Shown piece by piece: positions 8,794 to 17,346 of a stretch of 64,000 nucleotides of DNA (position 1 is the first letter of the stretch; each line of letters begins with the position of its first letter). The notes beneath the pieces are model-generated. The model ran no database searches, was not told the origin of the DNA, and was given only the letters and a program-made list of their open reading frames with translations. Position numbers and translations under genes: made by a program. This DNA comes from Sporosarcina luteola (GTDB lineage Bacteria > Bacillota > Bacilli > Bacillales_A > Planococcaceae), in assembly GCF_023715245.1 (NCBI RefSeq), contig NZ_JAMBNV010000001.1, forward strand, positions 124,001 through 188,000. The letters are read 5' to 3'.

Positions 8794-8809
8794 TTGGGAG
8801 CGCTTTCAG
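8794..8809 (+). promoter_or_regulatory. Near-consensus cre site (CcpA) before the fatty-acid operon
   Basis: TTGGGAGCGCTTTCAG matches 15 of 16 positions of the Bacillus cre consensus WTGNNARCGNWWWCAW. It lies 52 bases upstream of the thiolase start, in the divergent region shared with liaI. CcpA with HPr-Ser-P would repress the operon when preferred sugars are present. Confidence 0.65.
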
Positions 8810-8861
8810 GTAAGCTGTAACTATATGAACTATCAATTAATTCAGAGAATGAGGTGTCGAT

Positions 8862-10010
8862 ATGAGAGAAGTAGTCATTGTCGAAGGGGTACGGACCGCT
8901 GTCGCAAGACGAAAAGGTGGTTTTTCAGAATATCGACCGGACGAGCTGGCGGCTGTTGTCCTTGAAGAGCTGGTAACACGTGCAGGAATCGATAATAGCA
9001 ATATAGAGGACGTTATTTTAGGCTGCGTCACTCAGTCAGGCGAGCAAGGCGGCAATATTGCGCGGACAGCCGCCTTGATTGCAGGCTTTCCGGTCCATGT
9101 TCCGGGCGTCACAATCGATCGGCAATGCGGGTCGAGCCAGCAGGCAGTCCACTTCGCCTCGCAAGCGATTGCGTCAGGCGATATGGATATTGTCATTGCA
9201 GGCGGTGTCGAAAGTATGACGAGGGCGCCGATGTTTTCGAATATGGGGGATGCCAAACCGAGTCCCAAGCTGACGGAAAAACATGAAATCATCAACCAAG
9301 GCCTTTCCGCGGAACGCATTGCCACGCAATGGGGACTGACCCGTGAAGAACTCGACCGTTTCGCATACGAAAGCCATCAGAAAGCGATCCGGGCCATCGA
9401 AGAAGGCAAATTCGATGACGAAATCGTGCCGGTTTCTGTGAATCGCGTCGATGGTGAAGTGGAAACCGTTGCAAGGGATGAAGGCCCGCGTCCAGATTCA
9501 ACACCTGAAGTGCTTGCCGGCCTCAAAACAGTGTTCGATGAAAATGGCGTCATCACCGCTGGAAACGCCAGTCAAATGAGTGATGGCGCATCCGCTGTCC
9601 TGCTCATGTCCAAGGAAAAAGCCGAGGAGCTCGGCTTGAAGCCGCTTGCGAGGATTGTGGCGCGTACTGTTATCGGGTCGGATCCGACTTTGATGTTGAC
9701 AGGACCAATTGAAGCGACTCGGAAGGTCTTGTTGAAGTCGGGACTATCTATTGAAGATATGGACGTTTATGAAGTGAATGAAGCATTCGCTCCCGTACCG
9801 CTCGCCTGGTTGAAGGATACTGGTGCCGATCCAGAAAAGCTGAACCCGAACGGAGGCGCAATTGCACTCGGTCATCCACTCGGAGCGACGGGCACGAAAT
9901 TGCTCGTGTCGATGGTGAAGGAACTGCAGCGTACGGGTGGAAGATACGGACTGCTCGCCATTTGCGAAGGGATGGGAATGGCAAACGCGACGATTATTGA
10001 AAGATTATAA
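8862..10010 (+). CDS. Acetyl-CoA acyltransferase (thiolase)
   Basis: Thiolase of 382 residues that cleaves 3-oxoacyl-CoA with CoA to acetyl-CoA and a shortened acyl-CoA, the last step of beta-oxidation. The nucleophile C89 lies in RQCGSSQQAVHFA, the His in GGAIALGHPLGATG near 340, and the second Cys in CEGMGMANA near 369. GAGGTG precedes the ATG. It is the first gene of a four-gene fatty-acid degradation operon behind a cre site, 24 bases from the next gene. Substrate chain length is not readable. A role in branched-chain or other acyl-CoA breakdown, or as the thiolase for the 3-oxoadipyl-CoA made by the 40-47 kb cluster, is also possible. Confidence 0.9.
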   Translation: MREVVIVEGVRTAVARRKGGFSEYRPDELAAVVLEELVTRAGIDNSNIEDVILGCVTQSGEQGGNIARTAALIAGFPVHVPGVTIDRQCGSSQQAVHFASQAIASGDMDIVIAGGVESMTRAPMFSNMGDAKPSPKLTEKHEIINQGLSAERIATQWGLTREELDRFAYESHQKAIRAIEEGKFDDEIVPVSVNRVDGEVETVARDEGPRPDSTPEVLAGLKTVFDENGVITAGNASQMSDGASAVLLMSKEKAEELGLKPLARIVARTVIGSDPTLMLTGPIEATRKVLLKSGLSIEDMDVYEVNEAFAPVPLAWLKDTGADPEKLNPNGGAIALGHPLGATGTKLLVSMVKELQRTGGRYGLLAICEGMGMANATIIERL

Positions 10011-10034
10011 CGTTACATACAGGGGGACAGACAG

Positions 10035-10805
10035 ATGGAAATGCATGAAATCATAGCGATTGTCACGGGAGGAGCATCCGGTTTAGGGGAGGCGACGACT
10101 CGAAGGATTGTGGAGGCCGGTGGTAAAGTCGCTGTTTTTGATATGAATGAAGAACGTGGCAAGATGTTGGTCGATGAGTTAGGGAAAGAACATGTTTTAT
10201 TCCTGAAAACGGATGTGGCGAAGGCTGAAAATGTCGAGGTGAACGTAGCTGAAGCTGTGTCTGCATTCGGTAAAGTGAATGCCGTAGTCAATTGTGCAGG
10301 GATTGCGACCCCTGGGAAAGTCGTTTCAAAAGGCGGCCCAATGATCCTCGACCGTTTTGAGCAAGTGATCCGCGTCAATTTGACGGGAACTTTCAATGTC
10401 ATCCGGGTGGCGGCCGCCGCTATGATGGGCAATGAGCCGAATGCGGAAGGAGAGCGGGGCGTAATCGTGAACACCGCATCTATCGCGGCATTCGAAGGGC
10501 AGATCGGACAGGCGGCATACAGTGCTTCAAAAGGCGGTGTCGTCGGGATGACATTGCCGATTGCCCGGGAATTCGCCGGATACGGCATTCGTGTCATGAC
10601 TATCGCGCCCGGCCTCGTGGAAACGCCACTATTCGCGGGACTCCCGGATCCTGCGCGCAATGCGCTTGAGGAGTTGACGCTATTTCCTAAGCGGCTCGGA
10701 CGTCCGGAAGAATATGCGAAGCTTGTGGAAAGCATCTTCACGAATCCGCTATTGAATGGGGGGACGATCAGGTTGGATGGAGCGATAAGGATGCAACCGA
10801 AATGA
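10035..10805 (+). CDS. SDR-family 3-hydroxyacyl-CoA dehydrogenase-like enzyme
   Basis: Short-chain dehydrogenase of 256 residues resembling type-10 17-beta-hydroxysteroid/3-hydroxyacyl-CoA dehydrogenase. The NAD motif TGGASGLGE lies at 11-19, NCAGIATPGK near 92, the catalytic Ser in NTASIAAFEGQ, and Tyr/Lys in YSASKGG. The end, PLLNGGTIRLDGAIRMQPK, is typical of this subgroup. In its operon it would oxidise 3-hydroxyacyl-CoA to 3-oxoacyl-CoA just before the thiolase step. AGGGGG lies before the ATG at 10035; the alternative ATG at 10041 is equally possible. It lies 12 bases from the acyl-CoA dehydrogenase gene. No separate enoyl-CoA hydratase gene is in the operon. Confidence 0.85.
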   Translation: MEMHEIIAIVTGGASGLGEATTRRIVEAGGKVAVFDMNEERGKMLVDELGKEHVLFLKTDVAKAENVEVNVAEAVSAFGKVNAVVNCAGIATPGKVVSKGGPMILDRFEQVIRVNLTGTFNVIRVAAAAMMGNEPNAEGERGVIVNTASIAAFEGQIGQAAYSASKGGVVGMTLPIAREFAGYGIRVMTIAPGLVETPLFAGLPDPARNALEELTLFPKRLGRPEEYAKLVESIFTNPLLNGGTIRLDGAIRMQPK

Positions 10806-10817
10806 GGGGGGTTACGT

Positions 10818-11966
10818 ATGACGCGTTATCGATTTGAAACAGATGAACATGTCCTATTCCGTGAGACGCTACGAAAATTCCTAGCGAAGGAAGCGGTGCC
10901 CCACTACGAACAATGGGAAAAAGACCGGCTCATTCCCGTCAGTTTTTGGCGGAAGCTTGGGGAAATGGGGTTCCTTTGTCCGCAAGTGGAAGAGCAGTAT
11001 GGCGGTCTCGGGCTCGACTTCAGCTATGGGGTCATCATCGGGGAAGAGATGGAACGGGTCGGAGCAGGCTTAACGGGGGTCGGCCTGCATAATGACATCG
11101 TCGTTCCGTACATCGAATCATATGGGACGGACGAGCAGAAGAAGCGTTGGCTGCCGGGATGCATCACCGCCGATTTCATTACAGGCGTTGCGATGACGGA
11201 GCCTGGAACCGGTTCGGACCTCGCCAACATCCGGACGACTGCCATAAAGGACGGCGATCATTATGTCGTGAATGGACAAAAGACATTCATTACAAACGGT
11301 GTGAATGGCAATCTGTTCCTTGTCGTCGTGAAGACGAATCCGCAGGCGGAACCGAAGCATAGGGGAATCAGCTTGCTCATGATTGAGGAAGGCACACTTG
11401 GATTTACGAAAGGCCGGAAGCTCGATAAAGTCGGCATGCATTCGCAAGATACCGCTGAACTGTACTTCGAGGATTGCCGGGTGCCTGTTGGCAACTTGAT
11501 CGGCGGCGAAGGAAAGGGTTTCAGCTGTCTAATGGAAAAGCTCCAGCAGGAAAGGTTGCTCGTCGCATTGTCCGCACAAACAGCTTCAGAGGATATGCTC
11601 GAAATGACGCTTGATTATGTGAAATCACGGGAGGCGTTTGGCAAGCCCATCGGTTCATTCCAAAACACGCAGTTCAAGCTTGCGGAAATCGCGACGAAGG
11701 TGGAGCTCGGCAAAGCGTTTCTTGAATCGCTCATTGAAGATCATTTGGCCGGTAAGGACGTCGTGACGAAAGTGTCCATGGCGAAATATTGGATCACCGA
11801 AACGGCACGTGAAATCTCCGCGGAATGCATGCAGCTGCATGGAGGATACGGCTATATGGAGGAGTACAAGATTGCACGAAGGTACCGTGATATTCCGGTT
11901 GCATCGATTTACGCCGGGACGAATGAAGTCATGAAGATGATCATCGCGAAGAATATGGGGTTGTGA
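10818..11966 (+). CDS. Acyl-CoA dehydrogenase
   Basis: FAD enzyme of 382 residues, the usual family length, that forms trans-2-enoyl-CoA from acyl-CoA and passes electrons to ETF. Signatures: GVAMTEPGTGSDLANIRTTA near 120-140 for flavin and substrate binding, KTFITNG, and the C-terminal QLHGGYGYMEEYKIARRYRD and IYAGTNEVMK. AGGGGGG precedes the ATG. It is the third gene of the operon. The overall pattern fits long- or medium-chain saturated acyl-CoA, but chain length is not decidable from sequence. ETF genes are not in the window. Confidence 0.92.
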   Translation: MTRYRFETDEHVLFRETLRKFLAKEAVPHYEQWEKDRLIPVSFWRKLGEMGFLCPQVEEQYGGLGLDFSYGVIIGEEMERVGAGLTGVGLHNDIVVPYIESYGTDEQKKRWLPGCITADFITGVAMTEPGTGSDLANIRTTAIKDGDHYVVNGQKTFITNGVNGNLFLVVVKTNPQAEPKHRGISLLMIEEGTLGFTKGRKLDKVGMHSQDTAELYFEDCRVPVGNLIGGEGKGFSCLMEKLQQERLLVALSAQTASEDMLEMTLDYVKSREAFGKPIGSFQNTQFKLAEIATKVELGKAFLESLIEDHLAGKDVVTKVSMAKYWITETAREISAECMQLHGGYGYMEEYKIARRYRDIPVASIYAGTNEVMKMIIAKNMGL

Positions 11967-12074
11967 ATAGAATAGCAGGAAGCTTGTCCGCATAGGATTG
12001 TGGAGGCGCAAGTGATTACTTGGGATGGTTGTACATGTTTCACACTATAAAAGCGCAAAAGGGGAGCGATTCAA

Positions 12075-13697
12075 ATGATGCAAACACCATTACTACTATC
12101 ATCGTTCATAAAAAGGGCCGAGCAGTTTTTTCCGAACAAACTGATAATCTCGCGCACAGGGCCAGACATGATACATCGCATTCCGTATCGGGAATGGGCG
12201 AAGCGGACGAGGAAGCTGTCGAACGCGTTGACGAAGCTCGGGATGAAGCACGGGACGAAAGTGGGGACTTTCGGCTGGAATCATCACCGACATCTTGAAG
12301 CGTATTTCGGCGTGCCAAGTACGGGCGCTATCCTTCATATGGTGAATATCCGCTTGGCACCGGAGCATATCGCGTATGTCATCAATCATGCAGAAGATGA
12401 GATTTTACTAGTGGATGATAACCTCTTCCCGCATCTTGAAAAGCTGGCACCGTTCTTGAAGACGGTAAAGCATTACGTAATCATGGGCGACAGCACTGAT
12501 GTGCCGGAAACGACGCTTGCAAATGTCCATTCCTATGAGGCATTGCTGGCAGAGGCATCAGATCAGTATGACTATCCGGAAGACCTGGATGAAAACACGC
12601 CTGCCGGAATGTGCTATACATCTGCAACGACAGGCAATCCGAAAGGGGTCGTCTACACGCATCGAGGCATTGTTCTTCATAGTTTCGCGCTCGGATTGGC
12701 GGATGCGATGGGACTGCGTGAAGGAGATGTCATCATGCCGATTGTTCCAATGTTCCATGTAAATGCATGGGGCATGCCGTTTGCTGCTGTGTTCTATGGT
12801 TCTACGCAAGTCCTGCCGGGACCAGGTTTCAATCCGCAACTTATCCTTGATTTGATTGAACAGGAAAAAGTGACACTGACGGCGGGGGTGCCGACGATTT
12901 GGCTGGCGGTATTGAAGGAGCAACAGCAAAATCCGCGTGAGCTATCATCGCTTCGAGGAATCGTAAGCGGCGGCTCCGCATCTCCGAAGGGATTGATTCG
13001 TGCGTTCGAAGAGGGGCTCGGCGTACCGTTCTACGTCGGATATGGGATGACAGAAACATCCCCGCTCGTCAGCTTATCGGTTTATACGTCCGGCATGGAG
13101 GACTTGCCGATGGACGAACGGATCGATATCCGGGCGCTGCAAGGGTTGATCATGCCAGGACTTGAAGTGAAGATTGTGAATGAAGACGGCGAGGTGCCGT
13201 GGGATGGCAAGACGATGGGTGAACTTGCGATTCGCGGTCCTTGGATTGCGAGCGAATATTACAAAGACGACCGGACAGAGGAAGCGTTTAAGGACGGTTG
13301 GCTCTATACGGGCGACATCGCCGTCATGACGGATATCGGTTACTTGAAACTGATGGATCGGACAAAGGATCTGATTAAAAGCGGTGGGGAATGGATTTCA
13401 TCCGTTGACCTCGAAAATGCGTTGATGACACACGAAGCGGTGTTCGAGGCGGCCGTCATCGCTGTTCCGCACGAAAAATGGGTGGAACGCCCGCTTGCCT
13501 GCGTCGTCTTGAAAGAGGGGAAAACTGCCGATGATGCGCTGAAAGCCGAACTGCTCAACTACTTGGAAGGCCAATTCGCGAAGTTATGGGTTCCGGACGA
13601 CGTCGTGTTCTTGGATGAAATCCCGAAAACATCCGTCGGCAAGTTCCTGAAAGCCGCCCTGCGCGAGAAATTGAAGGGGCATGTGTTGGAAGTGTAA
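12075..13697 (+). CDS. Acyl-CoA ligase (AMP-forming, medium/long-chain fatty acid type)
   Basis: ANL-superfamily ligase of 540 residues that activates a fatty acid with ATP and CoA. The P-loop-like A3 motif YTSATTGNPKGVVYTHRG is at about 177-194, A5 is GYGMTETSPL, A7 GWLYTGDIAVM, A8 DRTKDLIKSGGEWIS, and the catalytic Lys is in PKTSVGKFLK near the C-terminus. It resembles AlkK/LcfA-type ligases. A GGGGAG site precedes ATGATG at 12075. A 108-bp gap separates it from the acyl-CoA dehydrogenase. It is the last operon gene, ending in a terminator, and supplies the acyl-CoA that the three upstream enzymes degrade. Confidence 0.9.
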   Translation: MMQTPLLLSSFIKRAEQFFPNKLIISRTGPDMIHRIPYREWAKRTRKLSNALTKLGMKHGTKVGTFGWNHHRHLEAYFGVPSTGAILHMVNIRLAPEHIAYVINHAEDEILLVDDNLFPHLEKLAPFLKTVKHYVIMGDSTDVPETTLANVHSYEALLAEASDQYDYPEDLDENTPAGMCYTSATTGNPKGVVYTHRGIVLHSFALGLADAMGLREGDVIMPIVPMFHVNAWGMPFAAVFYGSTQVLPGPGFNPQLILDLIEQEKVTLTAGVPTIWLAVLKEQQQNPRELSSLRGIVSGGSASPKGLIRAFEEGLGVPFYVGYGMTETSPLVSLSVYTSGMEDLPMDERIDIRALQGLIMPGLEVKIVNEDGEVPWDGKTMGELAIRGPWIASEYYKDDRTEEAFKDGWLYTGDIAVMTDIGYLKLMDRTKDLIKSGGEWISSVDLENALMTHEAVFEAAVIAVPHEKWVERPLACVVLKEGKTADDALKAELLNYLEGQFAKLWVPDDVVFLDEIPKTSVGKFLKAALREKLKGHVLEV

Positions 13698-13703
13698 TAA
13701 GGT

Positions 13704-13734
13704 GCCACTCGCTTTTGACAGCGGGTGGTTTTTT
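13704..13734 (+). terminator. Terminator of the fatty-acid operon
   Basis: CCACTCGC (13705-13712) pairs with GCGGGTGG (13721-13728), with one G-T pair, and TTTTTT follows. It lies 7 bases after the ligase stop. Confidence 0.85.
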
Positions 13735-13770
13735 GATGGTGTTTACTAGCGGAATCCCCATATTTATGAC

Positions 13771-13896
13771 GAATCGGTGGTAACTATGGCTGAGCGGTGA
13801 TAAACCTCTTCTGAGTGGTGATAAACTCTGTCTAAGTGGTGATAAAGTGGTCGCGAACGGTGATAACTCAGTTCTAAGTGGTGATAAAGGATTTGA
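13771..13896. repeat. 21-bp tandem repeat array (family B), six units
   Basis: Six contiguous units of exactly 21 bp start at 13771, 13792, 13813, 13834, 13855 and 13876. Each opens with GARYGGTGRTAA (for example GAGCGGTGATAAAC) and then has about eight free positions. It follows the fatty-acid operon terminator. Confidence 0.9.
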
Positions 13897-13943
13897 TTAT
13901 TAAAATCAATCTTGAACTAACGGTTTTCAACTCGCATTGCAGT

Positions 13944-14111
13944 CAAACGGTGCTGAACTTCCCTGAAGCGGTGGTAAAGTCTCGAGAATCGGTGGTAAAT
14001 GCGGGAGAATCGGTGGTAAAGTGCTTTGCAACGGTGGTAAACACTCAAGCAACGGTGGTAAACGTCCGCGAGTCGGTGATATCGCCCTGCAAATCGGTGA
14101 TAAACTTTATT
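13944..14111. repeat. 21-bp tandem repeat array (family B), eight units
   Basis: Units start at 13944 (degenerate), 13965, 13986, 14007, 14028, 14049, 14070 and 14091. The core is CGGTGGTAAA, turning to CGGTGATA at the right end. A gap of 47 bp that is out of phase separates it from the previous array. On the minus strand the 21-bp period gives a 67-residue open frame with YHR every seven residues, which has no convincing ribosome binding site. Confidence 0.9.
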
Positions 14112-14211
14112 CCACCCCACCGCATTAATTCGACCAGAAAAGGGAATAGCGTATAGGGAGCATAATTATGGAACGCCCAGAGGAATGTTCAATCACATAG
14201 GAGGTTTTAAT

Positions 14212-15495
14212 ATGCTGAACAGAATTCCGAAATCCGAGACGACAGCTTGTTCCCTTACTGTTTACAATGATGGTTTTGCGCTGGTGAAAGATACACGTTC
14301 CATTCCGCAGTTCGCGGAAAATGACGAGGTCCATTTTGTCGGGGTGGCAAGGAAGCTGAAGCCCGATTCCATCATCGTTGAAGGGGTGGATGTATCGGAG
14401 CTTGTGTATGAATATGACCTGATGGATGAGTTGAGGATTTTTGAAAAATATCTCGGTCGTCAATTAATTATCAAAGATCCGTACACCAAACAAGATCGGG
14501 CGTACACGCTGCTGCGCGGGAATGGGCCGGTTGTTATGCAAGACGTTGAAACGAAGGAAATGATCATCAACCCGAAAGGCGAGCTGAGATTCCCGGAAAT
14601 TGAAGGCGGGAATCATGTGGAGCCGACACTCGTCTGGAAAGTAGCCGAGCAGCGAAGCAATGAAGTTTGTGTATCGTATTTGACGGGTGGTGTTACATGG
14701 GAAGCGGATTATGTCATATCCATGCATGGCGATCGTTTTGACATGTCGGGTTGGCTGGCGATGAAGAATTATTCCGGCGTCTCTTTCAGAGATGCGAAAC
14801 TTCGCCTAATTTCCGGGACACTAAACAAAGCGGGCAATGAAAACGAAGAGAAGAGCGCTGAGCTATCGAGGCGAGAAAAGAAGAAGACAGAAGCGTTTTC
14901 CGATTTCCATACGTACACATTCCCGAAGGCAATCGACTTGGAAGACCGTCAACAGAAACAGCTGCGGCTTCTGTCATCCTCCAATTCAAAAGCGCGTATT
15001 ATTTATGAAATCAATGAACAGACTTCGAATCCTGATATCTTCATCGAATTCGATAATACGGCGGAGAACGGTCTCGGCATTCCGTTGCCGGCGGGCGTTT
15101 TTAAGATGTACCGGACGAACCCGGATGATGGCAGTGCGGAATTCATCGGTGAATACGCAATTAAGCATACGGAAGTGAATGAAAAAGTCCGTTTGAAATC
15201 GGGAGAAGCTTGCGACATCGAAGTGAAAGCGAAAAAAACGGGCAAATACAAAGAAGGCGGATACGAGTATACCGAATACGAATACAGCATTTGCAATACG
15301 AAAAGCACTCCGGTCGAAGCTGTCATCCGCCAACCGGTACCCGGCCACTTATGGACTGTGGATGAATCGACGCATGAATGGCAGAAGAAACGAGATAAGA
15401 TTCTGCTGCCTGTCCATGTTCCTGTGAATGTCGAGGAGAAAGTGAAGTTCACAATCCGACACGACCGATCCGCGAGAAGAACAATTGGTTTCTAA
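14212..15495 (+). CDS. DUF4139 domain protein of unknown function
   Basis: Soluble protein of 428 residues matching the DUF4139 (MuiA-like) family. I recognise no enzymatic motif. Family-typical segments include SLTVYNDGFALVKDTRSIP at the start, VSYLTGGVTWEADYVI near 160, a GWLAMKNYSGVSFRDAKLRL stretch, then a charged linker (about 214-250) and a C-terminal beta domain ending VKFTIRHDRSARRTIGF. No signal peptide or TM helix is seen, so it is probably cytoplasmic. AGGAGG (14199-14204) sits 7 bases before the ATG at 14212, so the longer frame from 14185 is rejected. It is a single-gene unit with its own terminator. Confidence 0.75.
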   Translation: MLNRIPKSETTACSLTVYNDGFALVKDTRSIPQFAENDEVHFVGVARKLKPDSIIVEGVDVSELVYEYDLMDELRIFEKYLGRQLIIKDPYTKQDRAYTLLRGNGPVVMQDVETKEMIINPKGELRFPEIEGGNHVEPTLVWKVAEQRSNEVCVSYLTGGVTWEADYVISMHGDRFDMSGWLAMKNYSGVSFRDAKLRLISGTLNKAGNENEEKSAELSRREKKKTEAFSDFHTYTFPKAIDLEDRQQKQLRLLSSSNSKARIIYEINEQTSNPDIFIEFDNTAENGLGIPLPAGVFKMYRTNPDDGSAEFIGEYAIKHTEVNEKVRLKSGEACDIEVKAKKTGKYKEGGYEYTEYEYSICNTKSTPVEAVIRQPVPGHLWTVDESTHEWQKKRDKILLPVHVPVNVEEKVKFTIRHDRSARRTIGF

Positions 15496-15531
15496 CGAAT
15501 AGCAATTCGTGCTATGCTTATATGTGGAAAA

Positions 15532-15574
15532 GCACCCGGAGCTGGGGATAAGACTAGCATTCGGGTGTTTTTTT
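15532..15574 (+). terminator. Terminator of the DUF4139 gene
   Basis: A GCACCCG arm near 15532 pairs with CGGGTG at 15562-15567 across a long loop. Seven T residues follow. Confidence 0.7.
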
Positions 15575-15581
15575 ATTCACA

Positions 15582-15690
15582 TGTGGATAATATTCATTCA
15601 AAAACACCATTATTTCAGAAATTATAAACATATAAACAACCTTACCCACAATTTTCGGTGCATAAGTCGATTTTTACGAACTTATCCACT
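15582..15690. promoter_or_regulatory. Cluster of DnaA-box-like sites
   Basis: TGTGGATAA (15582-15590) is the exact reverse complement of the TTATCCACA DnaA box. TTACCCACA (15642-15650) and TTATCCACT (15682-15690) each differ at one position. All lie in an AT-rich gap before dedA. No dnaA, dnaN or gidA gene is nearby, so this is not called an origin. Confidence 0.4.
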
Positions 15691-15817
15691 ACATTCACAT
15701 TCATACTCTGCATTTTTCTAACGTACAATCCATCAGGACAGGTTGGAACCTATAAGTGGATGTCAGCGTCAGATACAATTGACATATGTATGAATTTTTA
15801 CAATCAGGGAGAGTGCC

Positions 15818-16429
15818 ATGGAAAATTGGATAACGGAATTCATAGGGGAGAACGGCTATTTTGGAGTGTTCTTTCTACTGTTCATAGAGAATATATTTCC
15901 TCCGATTCCGTCTGAAATCATTTTGACCTTCAGTGGTTTCGCAACGGGTTTTACAGCCATGACGAAAACAGGCGTAATTATCGCCGCTACAATTGGCTCG
16001 GTCGTGGGCGCGATGGTTCTATACAGCATCGGCTTGCTTATTGATGTGGAGCGACTTGAGAAATTTGTGGAGCGGCGGGGACGCTGGCTGCGCCTATCGA
16101 AGAAAGATTTGAGGAGAGCTGATGCTTGGTTTGATAAATACGGTCCTTGGACAGTATTCTTTTGCCGACTCGTCCCGCTCGTCCGTAGTCTGATTTCGGT
16201 GCCTGCAGGGATGTCGCATATGAATTTTCCGCTGTTTCTATTATTGACAACTCTCGGGAGCTTCATTTGGAACACCATTCTTGTTACAATAGGTTTTAAG
16301 GTCGGTGAAAACTGGGAATCGATTGTCCATTATATGGACTTCTATTCAAACATTGTATATGTGATATTAGCAATTGGCGGAATTGCGGTTTGTATTGGAT
16401 ACATCCGGTTCCGCAGAAAGAGGGCTTAG
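15818..16429 (+). CDS. DedA family membrane protein
   Basis: Membrane protein of 203 residues of the DedA/SNARE-associated family. Members act as lipid scramblase-like or transport proteins, and some recycle undecaprenyl phosphate or phosphatidylethanolamine. Family signs: the re-entrant ENIFPPIPSEIIL near 24-37, GSVVGAMVLYSIG near 67, and FCRLVPLVRSLISVPAGMSHM near 113-133 with the conserved Arg and Gly. A GGGAGAG site precedes the ATG. Only 3 bases separate it from uppP, so the two are co-transcribed. The pairing with UppP supports a role in undecaprenyl carrier recycling, but that is inference. Confidence 0.88.
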   Translation: MENWITEFIGENGYFGVFFLLFIENIFPPIPSEIILTFSGFATGFTAMTKTGVIIAATIGSVVGAMVLYSIGLLIDVERLEKFVERRGRWLRLSKKDLRRADAWFDKYGPWTVFFCRLVPLVRSLISVPAGMSHMNFPLFLLLTTLGSFIWNTILVTIGFKVGENWESIVHYMDFYSNIVYVILAIGGIAVCIGYIRFRRKRA

Positions 16430-16432
16430 TGG

Positions 16433-17260
16433 ATGGATTTATTTGAATTAGTAAAGGCGTTGATCCTCGGTTTTGTGGAAGGGATGACGGAATTTGCACC
16501 GGTCTCCTCGACAGGCCATCTCATTATTGTTGACGATATGTGGTTGAAGACGGAAGAGTTCCTTGGAAAATATCCCGCCAACACCTTTAAAATCGTTATC
16601 CAACTCGGATCGATTTTAGCGGTTGTCGTCGTATTCTGGAAAAGGTTGCTCAGCTTGGTAGGTCTGTATAAGATTGATGGAAAGAAGATGACAAGCCGTT
16701 TCAATCTGATGCATGTCATCGTCGGCATGCTGCCAGCAGTCGTTCTTGGATTTGCATTTAAAGACTTGATCGATGATTATTTATTCAGAACAGAAACTGT
16801 TATTGTCGCACTTGTCGCGGGAGCCATTCTCATGATTGCGGCAGACAAATTCGGACCAAAAAGACCGAAAGTCCAAACGTTAGACCAGATTACATATCGT
16901 CAGGCATTCACTGTGGGGCTTGTTCAATGTTTATCGTTATGGCCAGGATTTTCACGTTCAGGCGCAACGATCTCGGGCGGGGTTTTGTTTGGAATGAACC
17001 ACAGGACCGCAGCGGACTTCACGTTCATTATGGCGGTGCCAATCATGGCGGGTGCGAGCCTTGTCTCGGTTCTGAAAAACTGGGAAGATATGTCGATGGA
17101 TTACCTATCGTTTTATATCGTCGGGTTTATAAGCGCATTTGTCTTCGCACTCATTTCGATTCGCTTCTTCCTAAAGCTTGTTTCGAAAATCAAACTTGTA
17201 CCGTTTGCAATCTATAGAATTTTCCTAGCAATCGTCTTAGCAGCAATCGTATTTTTATAA
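16433..17260 (+). CDS. uppP: Undecaprenyl-diphosphatase UppP (BacA)
   Basis: Membrane phosphatase of 275 residues that converts undecaprenyl diphosphate to the monophosphate carrier for peptidoglycan and teichoic acid precursors, giving low-level bacitracin resistance. The two catalytic motifs are present: EGMTEFAPVSSTGHLIIV near 16-33 and SLWPGFSRSGATISGG near 167-182, with the catalytic Glu, Ser and Arg residues. About eight hydrophobic segments and the length match the family. It is the second gene of the dedA-uppP pair and ends just before a terminator. The start is the ATG at 16433, right after the dedA stop. Confidence 0.95.
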   Translation: MDLFELVKALILGFVEGMTEFAPVSSTGHLIIVDDMWLKTEEFLGKYPANTFKIVIQLGSILAVVVVFWKRLLSLVGLYKIDGKKMTSRFNLMHVIVGMLPAVVLGFAFKDLIDDYLFRTETVIVALVAGAILMIAADKFGPKRPKVQTLDQITYRQAFTVGLVQCLSLWPGFSRSGATISGGVLFGMNHRTAADFTFIMAVPIMAGASLVSVLKNWEDMSMDYLSFYIVGFISAFVFALISIRFFLKLVSKIKLVPFAIYRIFLAIVLAAIVFL

Positions 17261-17268
17261 GAACGTTT

Positions 17269-17294
17269 ACGACTCTTCCACGGGTCGTTTTTTT
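17269..17294 (+). terminator. Terminator of dedA-uppP
   Basis: ACGACTC (17269-17275) pairs with GGGTCGT (17282-17288), with one G-T pair, and a T run follows. Confidence 0.75.
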
Positions 17295-17346
17295 ATTCTC
17301 CAAAACAGTCTTCTGCTACACTAAAGAAAAAACGGCGGTGAAGAAC

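Noticed and set aside
13917-14120. Minus-strand peptide with YHR every seven residues
   Set aside because: A 21-bp repeat necessarily gives a heptad pattern in any open frame; there is no ribosome site and the same family at 13771-13896 does not extend it.
15582-15690. Replication origin
   Set aside because: DnaA-box-like sites are present, but there is no dnaA, dnaN, rpmH or DNA-unwinding element of the usual form nearby.
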